Source of the DNA: Ilyonectria destructans
Taxonomy: Eukaryota > Ascomycota > Sordariomycetes > Hypocreales > Nectriaceae
Assembly: GCA_020740775.1 (NCBI GenBank)
Contig: JAHEWK010000025.1
Span: 620,001-684,000 of the forward strand
DNA length: 64,000 nucleotides
Direction of reading: 5' to 3'
Below are positions 25,564 through 35,060 of the stretch, piece by piece (positions within the stretch are counted from its first letter, which is position 1; each line of letters begins with the position of its first letter). Both the position numbers and the translations under genes were made by a program. The notes under the pieces are model-generated. The model had not been told where the DNA came from and made no database searches. It saw only the letters and a program-made list of their open reading frames with translations.

Positions 25564-26807
25564 CAGCGCTCTCAACAAGTCAAGACAAGACAAGCCAGAG
25601 CTCTGGCTTGTCTTGTCTTGATAACTTAGCGGTCTGTCTTGACTTGACTTGGCTTGACTTGATATCTTGTCAAGCCTATTCAAGACGTGTTAGTAAGCAG
25701 GCCGGCCATCGTCAGGGATGGACATCTTACGAATCGAACGCATCTCCCGCAGATTCGTATCGAATCGAATGTGCCTTCCGTAGATTCGATATCTATCGAA
25801 AACCAAGACTCGATAGAACGACCAATCGCGATGCAGGTAGCTGGTACCTGGGTTCAATGGTAATTTGGGCTTGGGTACAGGTCCCTGTGACAAAAAGCGA
25901 TGGATGAACCTGGGAAAACGATGAATACCGTACTGGTCAATATATTTGTGTTGGAGGAAACTACCTATTTGTCTCTAGAAGGTTCTGTGGTCATTACGAC
26001 CCCTGTCAGCTAGGTCTATATAAGACCTAGGCTTCCGCTCCTTCTGTAGCTAGAGAGAAGATCAATTTATTCCTTAAGGGCTGCGCGTGCGGATAATAAT
26101 TTGACTTATCTAGTAGACTTGGAGAGTGATATCATTCGGTTGGGACCTCTTTCTTCGCCTGGGTTTGGATCCGGACAAAGTCTTCCCGGATCTTTCACCT
26201 TCAAATGGCGGTTGTTTGATACGGGACAGACATTATTCAGGATGTGAGATGGACATGAGACCCAAGCCGGAAATATTGGTCTGATTATACAAAAACTAGC
26301 ACCGATAGAAAGCCCTCGGCGACAAAAATCTAGAGGGACTAATTTTTTGTCTGCATTTCTTCCATTCTACAGAAAAACCGGCATCTGTTCTTGTTGCTCA
26401 TGTGGGAGCAATTGCTCGAAGTATCCCTCCCTACCCTATACCCCGCGAAAAGTAGCAAACGCGTCGCTTCCGGCTGCAGCGGATCTCGTGTTCAGGGTCG
26501 AGGGCTGGCTGGCCGTCTCGGTAACTGCTTCCGAGAGGGCGGCCACCGAAGAGGTATCGTCAATATCGGATATCTTGACGGTGATGAGCGTGGTGCTCGG
26601 GGCTAACTTTTGGCCGTGCCAGCAGGATTTTACCATCCAAGCCACCGTGGCTATGACCACCATAGGGTCCCTGCTTACCAAGCCGGTATCAAGACAAGTC
26701 AAGCCAGCTAAAAAAGCCGTCTTGATTGATAAGATGGTCATCTTGACTTGGCTTGACTTGACTTGGCTTGTCTTGTCTTGGTTAGGCTTGTCTTGTTGAG
26801 AGCGCTG
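25564..26807. mobile_element. Non-autonomous hAT-type element, 1.24 kb, with 8-bp target duplication
   Basis: The ends are perfect 16-bp inverted repeats CAGCGCTCTCAACAAG, flanked by identical 8-bp direct repeats GAGCGGGG (25556-25563 and 26808-26815). Both subterminal regions are packed with CAAGAC/CAAGTC-type pentamers, including a perfect 42-bp palindrome on the left. No transposase is present. A stretch from about 25886 (TGTGACAAAAAGCG, with a TATATAAG box at ~26019) may be a retrotransposon LTR relic inside it. Confidence 0.9.
25580..25621. repeat. Perfect 42-bp palindrome
   Basis: The left half (25580-25600, starting TCAAGACAAG) is the exact reverse complement of the right half (25601-25621), centred on GAGCTC. 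It lies 16 bp inside the left tip of the hAT-type element. Confidence 0.95.
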
Positions 26808-26855
26808 GAGCGGGGAAATCCGGAAAATTGTCGGTTTTTTTGCAACCCCACTGTA

Positions 26856-27494
26856 AGTTAAGTAATTACTGTATCCCCTATAGCGCCGCTAGCGAATGGA
26901 TTCATAGCGTCTGTAGTCAGTATTTGCAGGGCCTAATTTAGGACACAGCTTTCTACTGCTGTAAACAGAGCTCACGGCAGTAGAAAGTGCTTGCCTACTA
27001 TCGACCGGAGCCGCCGACAATCACCAGCCGTTGGCAGACGCGCAATATATATACACATTGCCTTCGGGGGCGACCTTCAGCGTAAAACTACAAACTGGCT
27101 GCCGGAAGGGGATGGTTTTGGTCGATGCATGGGGAGCTATCCAATCAGAGGTGACCGAACTATGTTCTAAGCTCCTAATTTGACCAAGCATTTCTCATGT
27201 GCTTCTCTGGAATCGGCACAACACCATTTCCTGATCGTGGCTTTGATCGGGCTGCACTGATTTAAGGTTGGCGCCTGAAACCTTTCTGGTCGGGAGGATG
27301 TTAACTCTCGTCCTCTGTACGTAAGGATTCCGCGCGATGATAATATGGGCATCAGTCGCAGTTTAAAGATACGCTGCCTCCTAGCTTAGTTCAGGGCCTT
27401 CGTCTAGTAACCAAGGACACCATCGATTCATCTTCCCCTCGACTACAGACAAGCCTGATCCAGTTTCCCAAGTCATACTTCTTGACCGTCCAAG
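26856..27494. other. Spacer between the Tc1 element and the reductase relic
   Basis: I see no gene here. I looked for the missing N-terminal part of the sugar permease on the minus strand and found only a weak YRG...YAGSI reading across the junction, with stops. Confidence 0.5.
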
Positions 27495-28613
27495 ATGTCG
27501 AAGTCCCTAGTCACCGAAGGAACCGGTTTCATTGGCTTCTATGTTGTCAAGCTACTTCTCGAGCATGGCCACCACGTCAAATCCACTGTCCACAGCCCGA
27601 CGAACAAGGCCAAGTGTGGGCCATTGCAGGACCTCCAGGCCCAATTCCCAGAGCAACTGTGGTTATTTAAGGCCTACTTGGTAAAAGCTCGCTCTTCCTC
27701 CAGGCGATGAACAGATGCCAAGTGGTCTGCCACATAGCCTCGCCGTTCTTGGTTCCGTCCCAGATCAAGGACGGATTCAAAAACTGCGTCGAACCGGCCC
27801 TGGAAGGTACTAGGAACGTTGTTGAATCTGTCAACCAGACTGAAAGTGTCACACGTGTGGTAATGACGTCATCCAGTAAGTGATTTCAAACTCGGAAACG
27901 ATGCTTAAGCCTTGTATTGGTATCTAACACCCTCTTAATCTCGGCGATCTAATCTACGGCGACAGAAAAGATGTCATTTCAATGAAAAACGAGACACTCT
28001 CCGAGTGCTACTGGAACGAGTTCAGCAGCGTCACACACTATCCCTAAGCCTACTCAAAGGTCATCACGGAGCGCGGGGCGTGGAAACTACACTATGCCCA
28101 AAGCCGCTGGTCTCTGGTGGTCATTAACCCGGGCTTGGTCATTGGTCCATCCCTGACTCCGAAGTCTGCAGTCTGTTCATACTTGAAGCCCTGTACAGCG
28201 GAGACAACAGAATGAGGTCTCCTGGTGTTTAGTATCCGGTGGCAGATGGCAGGGAAGTGACGGAGGCGCACCTGAAGGTGGGTGAGAATATGGCCACGAA
28301 GGGGAGATACACCGTCTCGTGTGATCACACGGTCAGTATGCTTGACATGGCCAACCTCGTCAGGCAGATTCGCCAGAATACCAAACCCTTGCCTTGCTAG
28401 AACATGCCAAAGGTAATGATCTATCTTGCCGGACAGTTCATTGGTGTCAGCAAGAAGTGGGCAGACGGCAATATCGGCCTTGGGTTCAAAGTTGACAATA
28501 CCAGGAGTATCAAGGAGTTAGGGATATCCTATCATCCGGCAGAAGAGGTGGTCCAGGCCCACTATCTGTCTTGGCTTCAGGAGCAGTCCAGTAAGTTAGC
28601 ATATATTAACTGA
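27495..28613 (+). pseudogene. Extended short-chain dehydrogenase/reductase (Gre2/dihydroflavonol-reductase-like), decayed
   Basis: An NAD(P)H-dependent reductase of the epimerase superfamily. It starts MSKSLVTEGTGFIGFYVV, a degraded GxGFIG nucleotide-binding motif, then VCHIASPF, TRVVMTSS, a YSKVITE stretch matching the catalytic YxxxK, WSLVVINPGLVIGPSLT, and a C-terminal DNTRSIKELGISYHPAEE. At least four frame breaks or stops occur (near 27695, 27880, 28047 and 28230), so no full protein can be made. Some breaks could be introns, but stops such as that within the HYP-AYSK stretch (28046) are real. Confidence 0.75.
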
Positions 28614-28787
28614 CGGTATAGATCTTTCCTGTTAGATTGTCTGCAGGTATGGCTTCGTCTTTACCCTGTCGATTTAGTTGATCGGGTTCAATTGTTCACT
28701 GCTTCTTTACATATCGAAATCCAGAGTGACTAACGACTGTCTTGACGCCAAATTGATGGAACATAATAAGGTAACGTACATGATAAG

Positions 28788-28821
28788 CGAGTCGGAAATA
28801 CAAGTGAGTCGGAAAAAATCC
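28788..28821 (+). repeat. Two 17-bp subterminal units, left end of element C
   Basis: CGAGTCGGAAATACAAG followed by the variant TGAGTCGGAAAAAATCC, directly inside the CATGATAAG tip. Confidence 0.85.
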
Positions 28822-28870
28822 CTCAACTCTCCTTCTTTTTATTCAATCAATCATTTCTCAACCACCAAAT

Positions 28871-30534
28871 ATGTCACAGTCGAGCAAAGAGGCAAATATC
28901 ATCCTTGCCCTTCAGGCTCTTCAAAATGATCCAAAATTACTCGTCTACCTTACTGCGAGGATTTACAAAGTCCCGCCTAGTACCCTCTATGACCGACATC
29001 ATGGCAAACCTTCTCGAGGCGATATTATCCCTAATTCGCGTCGACTAACCGATCTCGAGGAACAGATCATTGTTCAATTCATTCTCGACCTGGATTCGCG
29101 AGGATTTCCCCCGCGACTGCGTGGTGTTGAAGAAATGGCTAACCGACTGCTCGCTGACCGCGACGCGTCACCGGTCGGCAAGCGCTGGGCTTCCAACTTC
29201 GTCAGGCGACAACCAGAGCTCAAGACGCGTTTTTTTCGTAAATATGACTATCAGAGGGCCAAATGCGAAGATCCAACTATTATTCGCAATTGGTTCCGGC
29301 TCGTGGAGAACACAATCGCGAAATATGGTATCGACCTAGCCGATATCTACAACTTTGATGAGACCGGCTTTATGATGGGCATAATCGCAAGCGGAATGGT
29401 CGTCACAGGCGCAGATAGGCGTGGAAATCCGAAATCAGTCCAGCCTGGAAACCGGGAATGGGTTACGGTCATTCAGGCGATCAATGCGGAAGGCTGGGCG
29501 ATCCAGCCGTTCATCGTGGTTGCAGGCCAATATCACCTCGCTAGCTGGTACCAGGAAAGCAACCTCCCGGGCGATTGGGCTATTGCAATAACTCCAAATG
29601 GCTGGACCGATAATGAAACAGGTCTTGAGTGGCTCAAGCACTTTAATCGGCATACAAAGAATCAATCGACCGGTCGCTATCGTCTTCTGATCCTCGATGG
29701 GCACGAAAGTCACCACTCCGTCGACTTTGAGAAATATTGTGAAGAGAACCACATCATTACATCATTACGCTATGTATGCCGCCTCATTCATCTCACCTGC
29801 TTCAGCCTCTTGATGTCGGGTGCTTTGGGCCGCTTAAAATAGCCTATAGTCGAGCAATTGAGCAATTTATCAGATGCTCCATAACTCACGTTTCGAAGAC
29901 CGAGTTCTTCTCAGCCTTCTACGCTGCCCACAAAGCCGCCATGACAAGGAGTAATATTGAGGGAGGTTTTCGAGGGGCCGGACTTGTTCCCTTGAACCCA
30001 GAAAATGTCATATCGAAGCTTGATGTGCAGCTACGGACTCCAACACCGGTGAGGGAGGAGATCAGCCTTCCCGACCCTTGGGTCTCGAAGACCCCAAAGA
30101 CTATACTTGAAGCTAGCTCTCAGTCTGAATACCTCGAAAGACGAATGAGAAGACATCAGAGCAGCTCTCCAGCATCAATTCTTGAGGCGCTGAAGTCACT
30201 TTCAAAGGGAACGAAGGCGATAATGCATCAGAACGCCCTATTGAAGTCTGAGGTCCAGATCCTTCGACAGGCAAATGAGACTCTTAGCAAACGGCGCAGA
30301 GTGAAAAGAACCCGCCTACGTAAAGGAGGGAAGATGACTCTAGATGAGGGGAGGGATGAAATGGATCAGAGAGATATTGATGCGCAGGTAGTAGCTGAAT
30401 CGTCGAGAAGTGGTGGTCGAGGGAGGTCGGCGATGCCGAGGGAAAGGCGCTGTGGAACTTGTGGAAAGGCCGGTCATAATGTAAGGACCTGTCAGGTTAT
30501 AATTGAGACTTCTGAAGAAGAGGATAACGATTAG
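28871..30534 (+). pseudogene. Fot1/pogo-type DDE transposase of element C with an 8-bp duplication frameshift
   Basis: N-terminal psq/CENP-B-type HTH region (IYKVPPSTLYDRHHGK, RWASNFVRRQPEL), then the DDE domain: IYNFDETGFMMG, LLILDGHESHH and LLQPLDVGCFGP hold the three aspartates. The C-terminus has a helical region and a CCHC zinc knuckle (CGTCGKAGHNVRTC). The first frame runs 28871-29842, the second from 29776 to 30534. The break is the direct duplication ATCATTAC-ATCATTAC at 29753-29768; one copy gives the continuous family reading HIITLCMPPHSSHL. Otherwise the gene looks intact, about 550 residues. Confidence 0.88.
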
Positions 30535-30592
30535 TTTTAATTGATTTAAGGCGTTGTTGTGTTTTTATTAAAGTTTTTATCTTAATAGTGTG

Positions 30593-30660
30593 GGATTTTT
30601 TCCGACTCGCTTGTATTTCCGACTCGCTTGTATTTCCGACTCGCTTGTATTTCCGACTCA
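30593..30660 (-). repeat. Four 17-bp subterminal units, right end of element C
   Basis: One variant (ending CCGACTCG) plus three copies of CTTGTATTTCCGACTCG, the last ending in A instead of G, directly inside the CTTATCATG tip. They are the inverse of the left-end units but twice as many. Confidence 0.92.
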
Positions 30661-30671
30661 CTTATCATGTA

Positions 30672-32019
30672 CGTTATAGTATTTATAAATAATAGGAATA
30701 AACATTTAATTCTATATCCAGTACCAGAAAATACAACAGCTTAGTAATAAACCTATTGCATACTGATTTTTGCCTTAAGCTTTAATTTAACCCGTCTGTC
30801 TTTAATCTTGCTCTCTGCAGTCAACGACGTTACTGTCTGCAGGTAACAACCTTGAGACATATAGCGTTACATTAATATCCCATTAACTTAAAGCACCGCC
30901 CGACTAGTAGGCGTCATAATATCAACGATACAACCTATATTTTACTGCCTCCTTATAACGGGCAGGTCTAACCTAGGAGTATAGGGTAGGTTCGAGGCGT
31001 AAAGTATATGATCAAGTGGACTAGGACGTCGGAGTGAGCAATATAAGGCACGGTATAGTAATATACAAATGGTAGTTTTACATAACTAAGTGTGTTGGTA
31101 TCTAATGAGCTCAAGGCTTGTGTCTAGAGGTATCTGGAGTCTGTTTATATACAGTGCACATTGTATAGTCTCTGTATCGTCAGCATCCCACAACCAGATA
31201 GCTTAGATTGCGTACACCCAAGTGTAGCGTCAAGATACAATTCAAACCGTGCGACAGGCCCTCATTAAAGGCAAACTGGCTTTCGCAAATGAGAGCGATA
31301 TTCACAATCAACACTTATGTGCAGGAGTGCCATGATTACGTCCTGGGAATATCTCTTATCAGGTATGTCTTCGGAGTCGAGTAGTTGCTTATACACGCTG
31401 CAATGGACCACTACCCAATACTGCGACAGTTGGCGAGCGGTCAAGTGGCTGAATATTGAGGCGTCTCTTTCCAGCGCCACGGGGTTCCCGTTCCACCTTG
31501 CCATACCTATCCCTCCGTACCGGGGCTCTGCCTTTGCGTTTCCGCACTGTCTGGCTTGCGACATCGGTCAGTCACTGGACTCACGGGGTCGGCCCACGAG
31601 TCGGAGCCACTGTTCACGGAGTGTCCACCAGAGACGGGGGACGTGATGGAGACTGGAAATCATCGGTCCCTATTTTTGGTTTCGTGTGACACTAGCGCAA
31701 GTATCGAATACTAGTATTCGGGAATACGCGTGTTCCGACACCGCCTCCGGAAAAGAATTCATTAGCGAGCGAAACGAGACCCTGTTCGGGGTCGTTGGAC
31801 GGAAGGGGGCCCTGAGCCGGCATCCCTGTGCTCCTTGAAGTCATTTTATTGGAGATCAGCTACTCATGCCACGCCCCACTTCTATCTTAAGGTAACGTCA
31901 TGTTCCTCAAGACAATCCACGGTACCGATATATAAGGATAGTGATGGTGTTCTAGTCCCTTTCAACACTCCTTTGTGTCACCAACGCAAGTCACTCTTCT
32001 GTCACTCGTCTATCATTCA
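30672..32019. other. Intergenic region upstream of the tannase-family gene
   Basis: AT-rich to about 31100, then mixed composition. No convincing gene; frames between 31265 and 31700 show no family motif. The last few hundred bases presumably include the promoter of the gene at 32020. Confidence 0.5.
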
Positions 32020-33648
32020 ATGGCGTTCAAAATGTTGCCTTTGTTGGCACTGGCCTTTGGCCAGAGTGTACAAGGAGCGAGCATCACGCCTAAAATCACC
32101 CAAATATGCTCGGCCAGTAGCTTCAAGTTCCCCGACATCGATGGAACAGCCCCCATTAGCATTACCGCCGTGCCCACGTACAACTACAGCGCCCCCTCTT
32201 TACCCCCCGGGAGCATCGACATGGCCGTCTACACGATCAGCTTTTGCAACGTGTCAGTCACGTATACTCATCTGGGCACGAACGACGCCGTGAATGTGCA
32301 GGTCTGGCTCCCATCATCGCTCTCCTGGAATGGCAGACTCCAGGCTGTCGGAGGCGGCGGTTACAGCGCCAGCTTCGGTTCTCTATACATGACTCAGGCA
32401 GTGGGCAACGGCTATATCGCGCTCGATACCGACGCCGGCCATCTTCGAGGCAGCGACCAAGCGCAAAGTCCGAAAGAATGGGTCTTAGAAAGTCCGGGAA
32501 AAGTCAACACGCATCTGGTGGATAATTGGGGTTCTACTTCTCTACATGAGATGGCGGTCATCGGCAAGGCCGTTTCCGAGAGCTATTACGGAACGAAGCC
32601 CAAGTACTCATATTTCACTGGTTGCTCTGGAGGCGGTCGTCAGGCCATGATGATTGCTCAAAAGTATGCTGACGATTTCGATGGTCTCATGGCCGCAGCC
32701 CCAGCTATCAACATTGAGAACTTCATTCCAGCAGGCTACTGGGCGAGCCAGATCATGCTTGACTTGGGAGCGATCCCTGCCCCCTGCGAGCTTGAAGCCT
32801 TTACACAGGCCGCCGTCGACGCCTGCGACGCTGTGGACGGCGTCGAAGATGGCATTATATCGTTGCCGGCCCTTTGCAAATTTGATCCCCACAGCATTGT
32901 CGGCCAGAACTTTTCCTGTAATGGAACCGCGCGGCAATACACCGAGGCTGCCGCCACCATTGTGCAGGCGGCGTGGATGGGCGCCCGCAGCCACGACAGC
33001 AAAGTCGGCTGGTTCGGACTAAACAAAGACGCCTCACTTACCAGCACCTACATCACCACGCAATGCGCATCAAACGGCACTTGCACAGCAGCGCCATCCA
33101 ACCTCCTTTCCGGATGGGTGCAGTACTTCTTGGCCAAAGATCCACACTGGGACGCGTCTGCCATGACCAAGGAGCAGTTTCTAGCCTACCTGCAGCAGTC
33201 CGATCAAGACTACAGCTCCTTGTTGGCCACTGATAATCCGGACCTTTCCGCGTTCCGAGCAGCCGGCGGCAAGATGATTACGTGGCATGGACTCGCCGAC
33301 GAGGCTATTCCGCCCAACGGTACAATTGCATACATGGAGCTGGTTCTCAAGGCCAATCCCCGTTCCGACGAATTCGTCCGATTCTATGAAGCACCTGGTG
33401 TGGGCCACTGCTATGGTGGAGTTGGAGCGGCCCCGAAAGACGCCTTTGGACAGCTGGTTTCATGGGTTGAGAACGGCACGGTGCCCGCTACCTTGGCTGC
33501 GGCGGATTCCGCCGGAAGGCAGCGGGAGCTTTGTACTTTCCCGCTCCAGCAGGTGTATCTCGGCGGTAACCTGAGCGATTCTGCTTCTTTTGGTTGCGGC
33601 CCGAGGTCGGAAGAAGGAACTCCTGCAAGTGAGCAGCCGTTTTACTGA
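32020..33648 (+). CDS. Secreted tannase/feruloyl esterase family protein
   Basis: 542 residues in one exon. Enzymes of this family (Pfam tannase) hydrolyse gallate or hydroxycinnamate esters of plant phenolics and are secreted. A hydrophobic signal peptide (MLPLLALAFGQSVQG) follows the start. Motifs match the family CS-D-HC pattern: Cys202-Ser203 in TGCSGGGRQ, Asp427 in GLADEAIPP, and His463-Cys464 in GVGHCYGG; WLPSSLSWNGRLQAVGGGGY near residue 100 is also typical. Many cysteines and N-glycosylation sites (NGT, NFS, NLS) suit an extracellular protein. The ATG at 32020 was chosen because the upstream alternative at 31975 would put a polar stretch before the signal peptide. No lesions seen; one of the few intact genes here. 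Substrate (tannin versus ferulate) cannot be told from motifs alone. Confidence 0.92.
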   Translation: MAFKMLPLLALAFGQSVQGASITPKITQICSASSFKFPDIDGTAPISITAVPTYNYSAPSLPPGSIDMAVYTISFCNVSVTYTHLGTNDAVNVQVWLPSSLSWNGRLQAVGGGGYSASFGSLYMTQAVGNGYIALDTDAGHLRGSDQAQSPKEWVLESPGKVNTHLVDNWGSTSLHEMAVIGKAVSESYYGTKPKYSYFTGCSGGGRQAMMIAQKYADDFDGLMAAAPAINIENFIPAGYWASQIMLDLGAIPAPCELEAFTQAAVDACDAVDGVEDGIISLPALCKFDPHSIVGQNFSCNGTARQYTEAAATIVQAAWMGARSHDSKVGWFGLNKDASLTSTYITTQCASNGTCTAAPSNLLSGWVQYFLAKDPHWDASAMTKEQFLAYLQQSDQDYSSLLATDNPDLSAFRAAGGKMITWHGLADEAIPPNGTIAYMELVLKANPRSDEFVRFYEAPGVGHCYGGVGAAPKDAFGQLVSWVENGTVPATLAAADSAGRQRELCTFPLQQVYLGGNLSDSASFGCGPRSEEGTPASEQPFY

Positions 33649-33914
33649 GGCCTCCAGAGCTTATGAGCTAGTTCGCAGGATCGACGTCGATCTTGCTAAC
33701 AGCAATTATGCGACACGCTTTGTAGGGCTAGGTCATGAGCTTACTCCTTGGGCACCTATGTACCGCGTGCATTGCCTAGGCAACATGCCTCCTTTAATTT
33801 CGAAACCCCCTCTTTTTTGTGTATGTCATCTTTCGGACTGTTGGAATTACCTGTTTTAACTTTGTATACTATCCGTCTTAGAGTCATTACATCATCCGCT
33901 ACCCGCCGCTTTCA
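33649..33914. other. Spacer after the tannase-family gene
   Basis: No feature seen other than the 3' flanks of the genes on either side. Confidence 0.4.
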
Positions 33915-35060
33915 AAGGCTGGTATTTATACGAAGTTCTTCATGCTTCAGATCATCCGGCGTAATGTCAATTTCTGGTAGGGCATCTGTCGACTCTTTAG
34001 GCTGGATAGGTTAAAACGTCAATACTGTGTTTGCCAATCTCTCATGTCGTAATAGACATTTCTGCTTCTTGACTCGCGCCTGATGCATCCCCTTTCCGAC
34101 CTGACTTGCGACATCTGGACCTCATCCCGATACACCGCTCTGCAAACCGTCCAATGGCTTATGCTGCTGCTGCTGCCCCAGTGGTCATCCAACAGGCTGA
34201 AGTACCTAACGAGTACTCCATGGGCGACTGCAGGGAATGCAGTAGCGGAGGCAGTAATAAATATGTGGTTGTAATTAGCCGCAATTGTAGCTGGCAAAAA
34301 TGTCTTTATGCAATACAGAACTCCGGGGACGTTAACTTCAAACGTTGTGCGAAAATCACCCTTCGAGGCATCGAGAATTGCCTTGCTCCTACCGATCCCA
34401 GCGTTGGCAGCAATGATTTAGGGGTGCCCAATTTGGCGATAATGTCCTTTGTAAACACTATTGATGTCTTCAAATGAGGCTACATTGGTCTTAGTAGTGG
34501 GTTCTTAGGCCTGATGAATTACTTGTTAGCACTGAACGATATCTACAACGATATGACATGGTCTGACTGAGGTGCCGTCACGTCAAGGACGAAGTCGCAG
34601 ATTCGAGGGAACATCCGATCAACGAATCTCGTCGTATTTAATTCACGGCTAGTCGCTTACCAGGAGTAAAAGTAGGTGAGATCAAATTCATGATGGCAAC
34701 CGTTGTACCTAACTTCTCTAGCTTTCGAACGAGCTCACCAACAATGCCTCCAGAGCCCACAGTGACAACAACATTTTCTTGAGGTCAGATGTACATCAGT
34801 TTCGGAGAAGGGGTCAAGGCCTTGCGATTTTTTGGCTCGATTCCATTGAAAAAACCAGGAGAAGGCGACGCGACCCAAGGCGGCCTTTAGTCGACCGGAG
34901 ATGGGTCCAATCCATTCGCAGAAGAGATATCTGCAGCAATATTTAGAGGCAGAGGCTCTGCTATGATCAGGATGAGAGTCCTTGACAGAAGCAACGAAGT
35001 GACGGGATGGAAAGCAGTTGCGCGAAGGGCGGTCAATAGGCTGTCGAGTGTAAACGCCAT
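33915..35060 (-). pseudogene. Membrane-anchored short-chain dehydrogenase/reductase (RDH/17-beta-HSD11-like), decayed
   Basis: On the minus strand it starts MAFTLDSLLTALRATAFHP, a hydrophobic anchor. After a break comes ENVVVTVGSGGIVGELVRKL, a degraded TGxxxGxG cofactor motif (the family has TGG), then TTVAIMN, IIAANAGIGRSKAILDAS (the NAG motif), FEVNV, and ITASATAFPAVAHGV with the catalytic-serine region. The YxxxK motif is degraded (EYSLGTSA). The C-terminal ALPEIDITPDDLKHEELRI is in yet another frame. Several stops and frameshifts mean it cannot be functional. Family members reduce or oxidise retinoid-, steroid- or fatty-alcohol-like substrates. Confidence 0.6.

Larger units (their letters stand above)
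24216..26853 (-). mobile_element. Tc1-type transposon, 2.6 kb, containing a hAT-type insertion
   Basis: The ends are inverted repeats CAGTCGGTTGCGAAAAAAAC on the left and CAGTGGGGTTGCAAAAAAAC on the right, with TA at 24214-24215 and 26854-26855. It encodes a complete Tc1-type transposase. The left TA is also the right target duplication of element D, so the two elements abut head to tail. A 1.2-kb hAT-type element sits between the transposase gene and the right inverted repeat. Confidence 0.88.
28779..30669 (+). mobile_element. Fot1/pogo-type DNA transposon (element C), 1.9 kb
   Basis: Both ends have the 9-bp tip CATGATAAG followed by 17-bp units CGAGTCGGAAATACAAG, and are bordered by TA (28777-28778 and 30670-30671). 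The left end has one full unit plus one terminal variant; the right end has three full units plus one variant. It carries one transposase gene on the + strand with a single lesion, an 8-bp tandem duplication. Confidence 0.92.

Noticed and set aside
25886..26215. Possible LTR (TGTGACAAAAAGCG start, TATATAAG box, end near GGATCTTTCACC) inside the hAT-type element
   Set aside because: No 5-bp target duplication and no CA end could be placed; left as a remark only.
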